Below the pieces are notes generated by a model. That model saw nothing but the letters and a program-made list of their open reading frames with translations. It did no database searches and was not told where the DNA came from. Made by a program: the position numbers and the translations under genes. From contig WPIO01000175.1 of the NCBI GenBank assembly GCA_009760855.2, positions 317,001 to 381,000 of the forward strand: 64,000 nt of DNA, in the 5' to 3' direction. Source of the stretch: Cristatella mucedo (taxonomy: Eukaryota; Bryozoa; Phylactolaemata; Cristatellidae). Positions within the stretch are counted from its first letter, which is position 1, and each line of letters begins with the position of its first letter. This document shows positions 44,546 to 56,463 of the stretch, one piece after another.

Positions 44546-45791
44546 TATTCATTCTTCACGGTCCCGGAATTAAAAGGATGAAAATAAGCTTCCGATAATA
44601 TATAGCCAAGACCTCATGAAACCCGAACCATCTATTAGGCAGTTAAGTTTTACTTCAGGAGTTAGTGCAACTGTAGTTGAGTTGTTAAGAAGTGGAGTAA
44701 GCTCTATGCTTTGAGCCATTGGAGAATTTAGTACGCCATGGCTGACTCTAAAGATTGAAAGGCCTGATCTCTTTTGAAAATATTGCTCGAGGCTTCTCGA
44801 TTAATCAAAAGGACCTTGACTGATCTGTATGACCTAGATTGATCAACGAGACGTTAGCGGATCGGTAAGACCTTAATCTATCAATATGACTTTGAATAAT
44901 CCTTATAAAATTGACTGACCTGCAAGGCCTTGATTAATCGGTAAGAAGTTGATGGGTCAGTTACACCTTGATTGATCCGCGAGCACCGGGTTGATCGGTA
45001 AGACCTCACTAGCCCTTGGCAGCCCGGAACCTAGCGAGCTAGGTAGTAGTGAGCAAGGCAGATCTGCTTTTTAGAGATCTCAGAATGATAAAGCTGCTTA
45101 CTATTCAACCTTCGTATCCGCCGCTTTGAATCTTAGCTACGAATGATCCCCGATTACCGCCTCCTCTGGTGCTACAGAAGCCCAAGCACTGTAGCTAGAC
45201 ATTTTGTAGGCAGATCGGTGCTTAGCCTCTGTCGTATGAACCGCACCAGCAGTCGGCAACAGAAGCTGACTTTGGCAACTGTGGGCCTATAGCAAGTCAA
45301 TTGAGACAATCACGGGTCCTAGCAAGGTCAAAGTTCAGTATGACCGATTGAATTTGCTGTTCGCTCAGCCATCCGGTGTGAGCTCCTCAAGAGGCGACTG
45401 CTGGGTAGGATGCAAAGGGTTCCAGGGATAGGGGAAGTGAGCTACAATGACTCCCCGCCAGACAGCTGACCACTCTCAAGTGTGAGGTCCACTTTAAATA
45501 CCGACAGCAATTCTACATTTCAGCCAAGGTAAAAGGCCACTGGTATTCGGGATTGAATCTGCAAAGTCGGTCTTGCTAAACTATGGTCGTGTTTCTCTGT
45601 CAAACTTCGGCTTGCTTCTAGTGAATTGCGGGAAGTGTTCGCTAACTCTGGCATCGACTGCCTGCATCCTGAGCTATATACTCTTATGTTGGCAGAGAAA
45701 TAGCAACGATTCGTTCCGGATGGCAAATCGGTGAACCCAATCTCTGGCTTCCAACTCGATGGCGTCAGAGTGGATTTAACTGATACGAGAT
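44546..45791. repeat. degenerate tandem repeat at 44798-45008, otherwise nothing seen
   Basis: About nine loose copies of a 20-25 bp unit near CCTTGATTGATCGGTAAGA lie in 44798-45008. The remainder of this stretch shows no exon and no repeat family. Confidence 0.5.
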
Positions 45792-45866
45792 AGTAATACT
45801 AATAATAAGGCATTCGTTATAGCCCCCTCAGAGAACTCAATCTTATCCTAGGCACTCCACATTGGG
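45792..45866 (-). mobile_element. LINE-A terminal hairpin
   Basis: AATAATAAGGC, CCCCCTCAGAGAACTCAATC, CTAGGCACTCCACATT: the last 75 bases of LINE-A in reverse. Confidence 0.65.
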
Positions 45867-46350
45867 ACCTGGTCTCTCGGGTTGAAGCCACCAGCGGCAG
45901 GGTGAGGAGGCTCATTAAAAAAACTACAGGCCATGGTCATGGCCTTGCAACAGACCCGGTGGATTAGCAGGAGAGCGTTGATATTAATAAGTTCTATAAA
46001 CAGGCATGGTGGTTAGCTCGACCGGCGCCAGCTTGGTTAATACTCACGGCTGAGATCACGGCCGAACCACGCTGAGGGGATAAGGCGACGCAGCTTATAG
46101 GTTTATTAGAGTCGACGGCATTCGAAACGGAGTTTCTCTAGGTTCCTCCTGCAAAGGCTGTTGAGGTTATCCTTTACTTTCAGAGAATTGCGTTGTGTCC
46201 AACGATCAATGAGATGTAATAAATTAGCTTTTCCATTCTTCCTCCTAAAGACAATTGGTGACACAAGCTTTAGCTCTGCACGTTCTAGACTGTGGAACTC
46301 ACTTCGACAATTCTTAAGCAACGAAAAAACTACTCTCCTGCTGCCTACTA

Positions 46351-47268
46351 TAGCTAATAATATTAATAATAATAATAATCCACTTGATAAAGCGCCCTCA
46401 GAGAACTTAATCTCTCTCTAGGCGCTTTACATTTGCTGTAAAGTGAAATGCAATTGAATGGTAAGTAAAATCACGCTTGAAAAACAAACGAAATGAATAA
46501 TATGGTTAGGGGTGACATGCACAGGGTCAGCATGCAAATGTGGTTAGTGGCAGCATGCACAGTGTCAGCACGCATAAGCACATCAAGGACGAATCACAGG
46601 GACCCACTAAATGCTGTCCTAAATAGGTGTGTTTTTAAGTTCCTTTTAAATGTGGTCAGGTCAAGGGATGTTCTGACGGAGGTCGGGAGGGAGTTCCAGG
46701 CTTTGGGAGCATACGAACTAAATGCACAGTCTCCAAAGGATTTGAGGTTTGTATTAGGTATTTCGAGACTGTTGGATTCCGAAAAGCGGGTGGTACGATG
46801 CTTGGCCTGATGGGGTAGTATATCTGACAGATAGGCTGGAGCCATAGAATGAAGGGACCTAAAAGTGAGCGACAAAACCTTGAAGTCAATCCGTTGCTTG
46901 ACTGGTAGCCAGTGCAGGTCGTCGAGAGGTGGCGTAATGTGGCAACTGCGACGCTAACGACAGACAAGCCTAGCTGCAGAGTTTTGCACCAGCTGCAATG
47001 GCCTGATCGCACATGCTGGTAGGCCAGTAAGCAGTGAGTTGCAGAAGTCGAGACGGGATGTCACGAATGCATGGACCAACTTAGATGTGGTATCTTTATC
47101 TAAACAAGCCCGAATTTTACCAACGTTATGAAGCTGAAAATAGGCGGATTTGACTGTGGAGCTGATGTGGTCGTCTAACGAGAGGTCGCTTTGGAATATG
47201 ACACCTAGATTTCGAGCTGATTCAACTCGAGATATGCTGGCAGAGCCAATTTTGAGAGTCAGCCCATG
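46351..47268 (-). mobile_element. LINE-A, 5'-truncated, nested in LINE-B
   Basis: Complement of LINE-A from about 37935 to the end, including the polymerase C-terminal part. It is close in sequence to the long copy at 35384, and its minus-strand frame 46594-46875 is still open, so the insertion is recent relative to LINE-B. Confidence 0.85.
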
Positions 47269-47317
47269 CTTTTAAGCGGTCCTGAGCTGCTACTTCCATG
47301 CTACTCGCTACCTCAAC

Positions 47318-47564
47318 CTTGATGTGCTTATGCATGCTGACACTGTGCATGCTGCCACTAACCACATTTGCATGCTGACCCTGTGCATGTCACCCCTAAC
47401 CATATTATTCATTTTGTTCGTTTTTTAAGCGTGATTTTACTTACCATTCAATTGCATTTCCCTTTGCAGCAAAGTGCATGTAAAGTGCCTAGAAAGAGAT
47501 TAGGTTCTCTGAGGGCGCTTTATCAAGTGCGCAATTATTATTATTGTTATTATTATTATTATTA
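47318..47564 (+). mobile_element. LINE-A 3' end, nested in LINE-B
   Basis: Starts CTTGATGTGCTTATGC and ends with (ATT)n. It carries a 6-8 base insertion in the GCAGCAAA block before the hairpin. Confidence 0.85.
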
Positions 47565-47849
47565 TCAACTACTCTCCTGACTCTGCTATGCTTCTCACTT
47601 TCACTTAGTTGCGTGAGACGAAGTCTGATGGCTACCGAATGCGTACAGAAAGCCGTTTAGGCTGTGAGTGGGCTACGCAAAACTCTCCTTCGTAACACCC
47701 ACATGGCCTTCATGACTTTGTGGAGTTACAGACTAAATACATTACAATACATTACATTGCATTGAATTATATATGCCTGCTTTCGGAGAAGCTGCCGTCG
47801 ACGGTAGAAGTTCTCCGTGTCCCGCTATCGGCATTATATTTCCTTGTAG

Positions 47850-47992
47850 GTTTTGGCAAAGATATTGACTGCGACACCATGGCACTTGACATCCGCAAGA
47901 GGCTGAATTCTAAGTCTCAGCTGGGCGCCAGTAAATGGGAACTCCTGAGGAAGCTGCTCCAGAAGTCGAATCCCTCTGTCCGTGACTGTCAG
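47850..47992 (+). CDS. gene 2 exon
   Basis: The acceptor ATATTTCCTTGTAG and donor CAG|GTAAGC are both near consensus. It enters on codon position 2 and leaves in phase 0, matching the exon that starts at 58448. The peptide FGKDIDCDTMALDIRKRLNS, then KWELLRKLLQK, is helical and charged and has no ankyrin box. It would form the region just before the ankyrin stack. It begins 85 bases after a LINE-B tail, so old insertions reach close to the coding sequence. Confidence 0.6.
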
Positions 47993-48232
47993 GTAAGCAT
48001 CGGAAACCATAAGTTGGAAATGCTGAGGCCTTTGACCTTCACGAGTTTACCACTTGCAGACCATTTGACGTTAGCCATTGCTATTGGCTGAGGTGGCTGG
48101 ATTTTAAGGGGTATTGCTGATAATGATTGACAAAAGTGGTAATTATTGATCTTTGCCATATCCAACCAGAAGGCATTCATATGATGAGTTGTAAGAATAG
48201 AACACCTCAAGTCGTTTCATTTTTGTCTTTTA

Positions 48233-48790
48233 ATAATAACAATATATTTGATAAAACGGCCTCAAGAACTCATTCTCTTTACATTTGCTGCAAAGGAAGC
48301 GCGATCGAATGGTTAGTGGTAGCATACTCAATAAAAAATAAGAATAACAGGGTTAAGGTGACGCGTAAAGTGCCTAGAAAAAGATTGAGTTCTAAGGGTG
48401 CTTTATCAAGTGCATTATTATTATGCTCAGCCTCAGCATGCAAGTATGATTTGCGGCAGCATGTCACTCATAAGCACAGAGAAAAAGAGTCACAGGGATC
48501 CACTAAATGCTGTGTTAAATAAATCCACTTTTAATTTCTTTTTAAATTTGGAGAAGTTAGGAGATTTTGTGACGCAAGTCAGGATTGAGTTCCAGGCTTT
48601 GGGAGCGTGCGAAATAAAGGCACGGTTACCGAAGGAATTGAGATTTGTACGAGGTATGGATAAGCAGTTAGATTCCAAAAAGCAGGCGGTGCTATGCTTA
48701 GCCTAGTGGAGGAGTACATCTGATAGGTAGGCTGGAGACAAAGAATGAAGGGAAATAAAAGTGAGTGACTTTTGATAAAAAGCAATGACA
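48233..48790 (-). mobile_element. LINE-A with a second LINE-A end inside
   Basis: A reverse copy (48233-48361 and 48425-48790) is interrupted by a forward hairpin-plus-(ATT)n at 48362-48424. Two LINE-A ends in opposite orientation face each other. Confidence 0.7.
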
Positions 48791-51700
48791 AGCTTTTTAA
48801 AAACTTATGCAAACGCTAAGTGTCAGGCCGGCGTAGACGGACGAAAGAAACGGTAAATCCACTCCGTTATAAAATGCAAACTTATTCCGGTGCGGTTCAA
48901 TTGAAGAATTAACGAATTGACTTGAGCAATTGACAAGTTGCCATAGATTCCATAGCGAGTAGGCGTAGAATGAAAATGAGAGCTATCAGGCTATCACTTT
49001 GCATAGAGCCCCTTGATATACTCCTCCACGACCAAGCCACCCTTGTCTTAGCCACCACAGTTTCGCTAGAATCACGAGTGTCTGTCTCGGGAGTTAGGCT
49101 TGGCCAATCTAACTGTGCCAGTTGAAGCAGCACTAGACCGCAGCGAGTAGCAGTACTAGAGCGAGTAGCCGGATATACGCTGTTCGTCTCTTTTTTCCCC
49201 TCGATCTTGCAGCTGTCTCTTATATCTACTCCCATTTCTTATTTTTACGTCCTTTCAGTGTTCTGAGGCATGCGACCTGACCTTGAGTTCAGTAAAGCTA
49301 GAGATGACTCCCTGATACTCTTGCATTTTCAGTACACCAAAACAAGTTACTTCTATTCCTTCTCATATGGACCAGCATTGACCTTGTAGCCCTCTTAACC
49401 TTTGACTGGACACATACATCAGCCTAGTTAGTGGCTGCACAGTTCTAATGAACCAGAGGGCTTTTTCTCGAGCTTCTTTTCTTAAAAGATACACAATGCA
49501 GGCTTTGATTGTTAACTCAATCAATCCAGGTTACCTAGCATTATTTCCTTGCACTCATGAATAATAATTATACAATTTGCAATAACAATACTATTATGTT
49601 GTATTCGCCCCTAACAGACAAGATGTCAACCCAGTAGTTAGGCGTTTACGACATGACATAGGAATTGCTTGTATTGTCCAGTTTCAAGACTCCAAAGCCA
49701 GTTCCATTATTCGTCAGCAACCGGTGGGCAAGTCAGCAGCTGTCGGCTTTTTGGCTCTGGCATCAACGGCATGGCCGCCAAATCAGTCCCGCTTCCGTCT
49801 GAACTTGATTGGCTTACATTCAGAATAGAATCGTCTTCACGATCATCCCTTTGGCTTGTAGATAGTTTCATTTGCACGCACAAAACTCGTGCCCTGTCCG
49901 ACGTCCTTACTCCTGTATAGTGTGATGCACTACAATCATATCGCATCAACGGTTCTGGCTTCGGTCACTTCCGGTTGGCGTCTCACTTGGGAGATTCAGC
50001 AGGCTGGCATAAGCATGTTATCTTGTGGCTTTTGTTTGCTTATCTAAGCATGATACCGTGCATGTTTGTAACCTTTGGTCATTAGTTAACGATTCTCTTG
50101 AATGGAGTTTGAAAGTGAATGGATAGAGGTTTAGTTATCTAAGGGCACGACATGTGTGACCTGCTGTTATTACTGTTGTTATAGCATCCAGATGCGATAC
50201 AAACATTTAGAGAGAAGAAATATCCTGGACTGGCAGTAAGCAAGGTATCGGGGCTGGTGCGGGATAGGCAGGGGAAAGACATGAGAAAGCGCGAATGTAT
50301 GACGCTTAGGCCAGCATGTATGACTGCATAACCAACTTCCTAGGAGCTCCGTTTAGTTGGACCCGTCTTTAGTAGCGTGCATTGAATCGCGCACATTTCA
50401 TCAAGCTAAGTTCACAAAAAAGGCAGGTAGACTGGTTCAAAGAGAAAAGCTAACCAAAACTGGTTAGTTTTCATCGAGACATAAATGAAGAAATCAAAGT
50501 AGGTAGTTACAGAGGGCCAAAATAGTGTTCCAAGCTTTGGGTGGGCGTTCGCATCGAAGGCCGATCGCCACCATTTGAAGTTTGATTTAGTGCCCGGATC
50601 TGCGGATGAAAGGGTAAGTGAACCCGATGAGTGGATGCGTCGAGAACGGGAGCTGGAGGAACAGGAACATCGCTCACGTTGGCTGGTGCAAGCGAGTGAA
50701 GCTACCTGAAGATCGACTTGGTGAGAACGAGAACCACCTAGAATCTTGCTGCCAAATGATTATCTCCGGGTCCAACCCGTGCTCTCAATGGCAGCCGGAT
50801 CTTAAACACGTCCAAATGAATTGAAAGTTAAAACAAACAAATCTCTTGAGGGATAAATCTTAATGTATAAATCGTACGAACAAAGTGTTTACATTGTGTG
50901 CTGGCTATCATATTTGAAAATGATGGCACTGACAAGATCAGAATAACTAAAATGCACAAAATGCTTCGTAAACGGTCGGTATCCTAAAAAGGCTACAACT
51001 TTCAATTTTTAGGAATGATTTGTGAACCACAGGCGATTGATTTCCATCTTTTTTTACTATACCTGCTTCATTACTAATCTTAAAAATATTCGGATCAAAT
51101 GCATTTTCTCTGAAATGCCCATTTTCCCGCTAATAAAACAGATAAAAACAACCTACATTGTCCACCATTTTCTTACTAATTCATTTCTAAAAAACCTTTA
51201 GTTGGCCCTCAAAACATTGCATTGGCCACAACAAATTTTGATAATGTTGGAGCTCAGAAGCTGAAGAGTCTCGCACTCATAACTAGCTCCGACTGATTGT
51301 TCACAGAAGCCTTCTCGAGGAATCTAAGCATCATGCCCGCCAAAATGAGCTGTCGATAGTTAAACATATCAGTTTTACAGTCAAGGTTACTTTTACGAGC
51401 CTAAATTTGCCGATATCCAGGCGTTCTTCTGTGCGTGTGCATCTCCCAAAGATTTGTCACCTACCACACCACATATCTTCACTGTGGCCTGAATTAGTAT
51501 TGAGCCTCGCGGCTGTGAGGCGAGACAAAACAAGATTACTCTTCCTCATACTGGATGTATAAGGACGTATATTTCTACGATTGTATAGAGCTGTACTACG
51601 TGGCCATTAATGGTCACACGAGTAGGATTGTCAGCTCCGAAGTGATAAGAATGACGGGTCTGCTGTAGAGTGACAGCTTCCGACAGTGGTGGAAGTCATG

Positions 51701-51925
51701 GCAGGAGAATAGCTAACCGATTCACGTTCTCATATATTCTCCGCTGCAATAGTCAACTGTCATGGCCAGTTGACCCTGCACGGTGCCTGATGAGTAACCA
51801 TAAAAACCGTGTTATCTATTCGGTAGTCTGGCGTTTGCAACTGCTCTTAGTTTCCTACCAAACAAAAAATTATAATAATAAGTAATTGTAGAGCACCATA
51901 TTAGAATTACATCTCTTTCTAGACA
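48791..51925. other. no gene seen
   Basis: Three kilobases in the large gene 2 intron without a recognised exon or either LINE family. The open frames are short and show no domain. Confidence 0.4.
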
Positions 51926-51929
51926 GTTT

Positions 51930-52055
51930 ATATATATATATATATATATGTATATATTTCATTTATACATATACATATTTCATATATATATATACATATT
52001 TTAAATATACTCTGCATATAGTATATACTGTATGCACGTATAAATATAATTCATT
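51930..52055. repeat. (TA)-rich tract
   Basis: TATATATA at 51930-51948, with further ATATAC and TATACAT words to about 52055. Confidence 0.85.
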
Positions 52056-52619
52056 CGTATAGAGATATAAAAAAAACTTCTCTAGATTAGCCACGGAGCT
52101 CATATTCTGGTCAAATACGGGCACATCAAAGCGAAGACCAAGTCTAGTCAAAGTTGTCGAACCCATGGACGCAGATAAGTCAACGATAGCAGAGATAAGT
52201 AGTAATCAAGAGCTAACCAGCACTTTAATATTACGGGTAGACGTTGTTAACGCAGAAGAATTCTTGTATACGGCAGCCTACTAAAAAATTTCTAATTCAC
52301 CAGCCTTAAGCTTACGACTCACTTCAAAACCAAAGTAAAGAGGCCTAAGCGATAAGCCAGAGGTCCAGTTGTAGTGCTTTCTAAACAGCAGATTAAGACT
52401 TATCTGATGCTCGCAGATTATTATTCTGGAACATTCTGGCTTTCATACTCTGGCTGATCTGGTCCGGGGTTTCGCCAGGAATATTAACCTTTGGGACTCC
52501 CCTCGCAAGCCTCCCCTCGCTAGCCTCTCATCGTAAGCCTCCCCTCGCACTCATCCCCTAGCGTAAGTTTAAAGCGCTAAATAGTACTTGTTGCTGTAGT
52601 AGCCCACCTGCTGTAGCTC

Positions 52620-55600
52620 AGCACGTTGTGAAACGTCGTCCGACGGCCCTTACCAAGGTCCAATTCAAATTCGAAGAGCCAGCGTCCGCCGGGCCGGATG
52701 CAAACGGTAGAGAATACGAGCCACTTCAAGGCCGTCACCCAGTTGTTGGACAGCCTCTTAAATTCCGCCTACTAAATGTCCACTCGCTAAAAACCAAGGG
52801 GTTACTTATCCGCGATCAGGTGGTCCAGGAGAAGCTAGATGCATTTCTGCTTACCGAAATCTGGATGATGCCTTGTTCCAGTAGCTGTATTTCCGAGACC
52901 ACCACACCCGGGTTCTTATTTTATCAGTCCATGCGTTCTGACAAGGTTGATGGCGGGTTGCAATTGTTGTTCGCGAATCGTTTGGCTATAAAATGTGCAG
53001 TTTCTCGCATGGGTCATCGTTTGAATCGGTTGCTATCAGGTCTTCATCAAAGACAATGCCTCTCACCGTTGGGATATACCGGCCTCCTGGCTGTCTAAAC
53101 TTGTTCATAGAGGAGTTTTCATAGTTCCTCGCTAAAATATTTGTGTGTGACAGGCCGTTACTGATTGTGAGAGACTTCAATATTCACGTAGACAACCCTA
53201 GCAACAGCCAGGTCCTCTCATTTCTTGAATGTCTGGAGAATTTTGGTTTGGCCCAACACGTTAATCATAGCAAAAAAGTCGGTGGCCACATTCTAAATCT
53301 CGTGATCACTAAGGATGTCCTCCCCTCTGACTTGGTGGTGTGCCCACTGACCCTCTCAGATCATTTTTCGGTCTCGTTTACTGTTCCTGCTACCTCGTAG
53401 GTACAGGGCAATGTCGAATTTGCCAAACGACGTAACTTACAAAGCATTGACATGGACAAGTTTTTGAAATCTGTGTGTGATACATGCCTTCTTGATCTGC
53501 ATTCAGACTCGGCCGGCAGCCTCGATACCCTCACGGATGCGATGAACATGACACTCAGGAGTGCTCTTGACAAGCATGCTCCCGTTCGCTCTATCCGTGT
53601 TCAAAGTCGTCGAGATTCCTTTCAATTTACAAAAAAAACTCCTTAAGATGCGCCGTGTTAAGCTCAGGCTGGAACGTCGTTTCAAGAAATCGGGGTCTGA
53701 GGCAGACCTAGTCAATTTTAAAGACTTCCTTCGAGTTTACACCCGAAAGCTTAAAAAAGCCAGGGGTTCTTTTTTCATTAGAATGCTGAATTCCTGCCAG
53801 TCGGACACTAAACAGATTTAAAGCACAGTAAACCATTTACTGGCCAATGCTGTGAGGTCTGACTCCCCAGATATTAAGGGCTCAGCCGAAAAGTTTTCAG
53901 CCTTCTTTACTGAAAAAATTGTGCACATTCGTGCCTCTATTAAGCCCCCTCCGACCAAAGCGATAGCCGTTGCTCAACCTGTGACCTTTCTTAATAGGTT
54001 CTCCGATGTTTCTGCCTGTGATGTGGCTGCCTTAATAAGGTCTATCAAAAAGAGCTCGTCTCCTGAAGACCCTATACCTTCATCTCTGTGGTCTTCACTT
54101 GCAGACCAACTTAGCCATGTCATAACCAAGATTTTTAATGCTTCTTTGGGAAAAGGGGTCGTCCCTAAGTCCTTCAAATTGGCAATCGTTAGACCTATTC
54201 TTAAAAAGCCTGGATTAGACACAGAGGTCCTAGCAAACTATCGTCCAGTTTCCCTTTTTCCGTTCTTATCGAAGATTCTTGAAAAAATTGTTGCTTAGCG
54301 GCTAGTTGAACATATTGAAAATAATGGAATGTCAGAAACACTTCAATCAGGTTTCAAGAGGCAGCACTCTACTGAAACTGCTCAACTCAGTGTTAACAAT
54401 GACATTATACGTGGCAACGACGACGGGAATGTCACTGCCCTAGCTCTGCTAGATCTGTCTGCTGCCTTCGACACCATTGATCACGAAGTTCTGCTTGAAC
54501 GATTGAGAACAACGATCGGTCTGGAAGACGAAGCACTGGCATGGTTTAAATCATACTTGTCTGATCGTGTTCAATCTGTGTCGTGTGGGTGTCAGGTCTC
54601 AGACATGAGTAGGGTCACCTGTGGAGTCCCTCAAGGGACTTTACTCGGTCCCTTGCTGTTCTCCATTTATACACAACCTCTGGGAAAAGTGATTAAGACC
54701 CATGGAATAGGATATCATTTGTATGCTGACGATACTCAGTTGTGTTTGTCATTTAAACTGTCGGAATATGCTGCAGCAACTGAGGAACTGAATGCTTGCC
54801 TTGCCGAAATTCGATCCTGGATGTCAGAAAACTTCCTGAAATTAAATGACGATAAAACCGAACTGCTGCTCATAGGACACCCTAAGCGTGTAGCTGGATT
54901 TAAAGACTTTGCTGTTCTAATAGGTGATGCTATTGGGCGACCTTCACCATGTGCTCGTAATCTAGGTGTCGTGTTCGACAGCTGCCTCAATTTCAAAAGC
55001 TTCATTCAGAAAACTGCCTCTACAGCTAGCCATCACATCCGATCCCTATCCAAGATTAGAAGCTGTCTCCCACAGTGGCTTTTAAAAATTTAACTAGCTC
55101 CTCAGTTCCGTCTCGGCTTGATTATTGTAAATCCATTTTGGCTGGGCTGCCAAAGAAAGCTATTATGCCACTACAGCGGACTATGAATATGGCTGCAAGG
55201 CTGGTCTTCAAGTCCCAGCGGTTCGAGCACGTGTCACCTCTGCTGGAAGAGCTCGGATGGTTGCCGGTTGAGCAAAGAATACAGAGCAAAGTTATTACGC
55301 TGACCCACAAGGCCCACCACGGCTTAGCTCCTTCGTACCTAGCTGAACTGCTGCATCAGTTTCAGCCTGTTCGCGCCCTCAGGTCCTGTGTGGACAATAA
55401 GTTAGCTGTCCCATTCCTCCGCTTAAAGACACTTGGCGACAGAATATTTAGCTCTGCAGGTCCTAGACTGTGGAACTCGCTTCCACAATTCTTACGCAAC
55501 GACAACTACTATTCAACTGCCGACTATGGCACATCTTTTTCAGCGGTCCTGAACTGCTACTTCTATGCTACTCACTACCTCAACTGGTCTTTTAACACTG

Positions 55601-55764
55601 CTATGCTTCCCACTTTCTCTTTGTTGCGTGAGACGACGTCTGTTGGCTACCGAATGCGTACCGAAAGCCGCTTAGGCTGTGAGTGCGCTCTACAAAACTC
55701 TCCTGTGTAACACCCACATAGTCTTTATGAGTTTGTGGAGTTACTGACGGAGATACATTACATT
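52620..55764 (+). mobile_element. LINE-B, longest copy
   Basis: About 3.1 kb, used here as the reference for the family. It contains endonuclease, reverse transcriptase, a C-terminal part and a 3' end closing GGAGTTACTGACGGAGATAC plus ACATT. The 5' border is approximate: matching to the copy at 32238 starts near 52748, and the sequence upstream to 52620 stays in frame. Confidence 0.85.
52748..55710 (+). pseudogene. LINE-B endonuclease-reverse transcriptase, broken
   Basis: Order of remains: LLNVHSLKTKG near 52770 and the TEIWM block near 52850 (endonuclease), RDFNIHVDN near 53165, SDHFSVSF near 53357, then polymerase with NYRPVSLFP near 54237, LDLSAAFDTIDH near 54455, GVPQGTLLGP near 54620 and YADD near 54722. 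The C-terminal part is in a different frame from 55075. There are stops or frame changes near 53098, 53398, 53645, 53820, 54296 and 55090, so it is dead. The motif set places it on the same broad branch as LINE-A, but the 3' ends differ completely. Confidence 0.85.
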
Positions 55765-55889
55765 AGCCTGCTCAATCCCTCTACTCTGGCCTTTCACTTA
55801 TGCCTTTCACAAATCAAGTTTTGGCAAACGGTTATCCCTTTGGGGTCAAGTATCGCTTCAAACCTGCTTGTGATTTGCACTCCAAAAAG

Positions 55890-55983
55890 CAGCCCAGGTC
55901 ACAGGGATAGTCACAGGATAGTCACGTTATAGTCACAGGGTAGTCACATGGATAGTCACGTGATAATCACAGGGATAGTCGAA
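55890..55983 (+). repeat. short tandem repeat, about 13-bp unit
   Basis: Six or seven variants of GGATAGTCACAGG (with GTTATAGTCACAGG, GGTAGTCACATG and GATAATCACAGG) lie just after the LINE-B tail. Confidence 0.8.
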
Positions 55984-56154
55984 ATTCCCCCTTACGGAGA
56001 CTGGTGCAGCATTAGCTGCTCAAAGCATTGCTAGTGAGTTAAATGTGCAGCACCGATGCAGGCAAGTACCTAAGGAGCATATAATGATAAAAATCAGGAA
56101 AGATCGCACTTTCATGACAAAATCTGCGTCTTTTTCAACGTAATCACAATTTAA

Positions 56155-56310
56155 AAGTACCCAACTCAACTGCATTCCGCCCTAAGCGAAATCACTCTCT
56201 ATCGCTTCACATATGCCGGACGGTTTGAGTCCACGACCACGGTCATAAAGGTGAGAAAATTGACCTCGATTGTCAACGGCGAGAACCTTAACACCCGGGC
56301 CACATCAGGC
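56155..56310 (-). mobile_element. SINE-2 copy
   Basis: Minus strand: GATGTGGCCCGGGTGTTAAGG (A-box area), a longer spacer, GTGGACTCAAACCG (B box), GGCATATGTGAAGCG, then the hairpin-like tail. The spacer is longer than in the copy at 43735, from an insertion around AAAATTGACC. Confidence 0.55.
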
Positions 56311-56463
56311 GACACGTGGAGCGGCCTAAGTCAAATCAACAGAGGGCTTCGTGTGGGCAGCATCAGCAAAACATGCAACTGACGAATCATACTTGTGATA
56401 AGATTTTTACAGAGTACACACCGTTAAGTGCTAAAATACTTTAGCACTTTCATAAGCTTCCTA

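Larger units (their letters stand above)
46195..47765 (+). mobile_element. LINE-B 3' end carrying two LINE-A insertions
   Basis: LINE-B runs through 46195-46350, 47269-47317 and 47565-47765, together one 3' end that closes with repeated ACATT. The first gap holds a reverse LINE-A (46351-47268); the second holds a forward LINE-A end (47318-47564). The second is flanked by TCAAC on both sides (47313-47317 and 47565-47569), a 5-bp target duplication. Confidence 0.85.

Noticed and set aside
46493-46810. Plus-strand 105-residue frame repeated at 4886, 18252, 38385 and 48398 as a possible conserved host gene family.
   Set aside because: It is the antisense of the LINE-A polymerase tail; the recurrence comes from the repeat copies.
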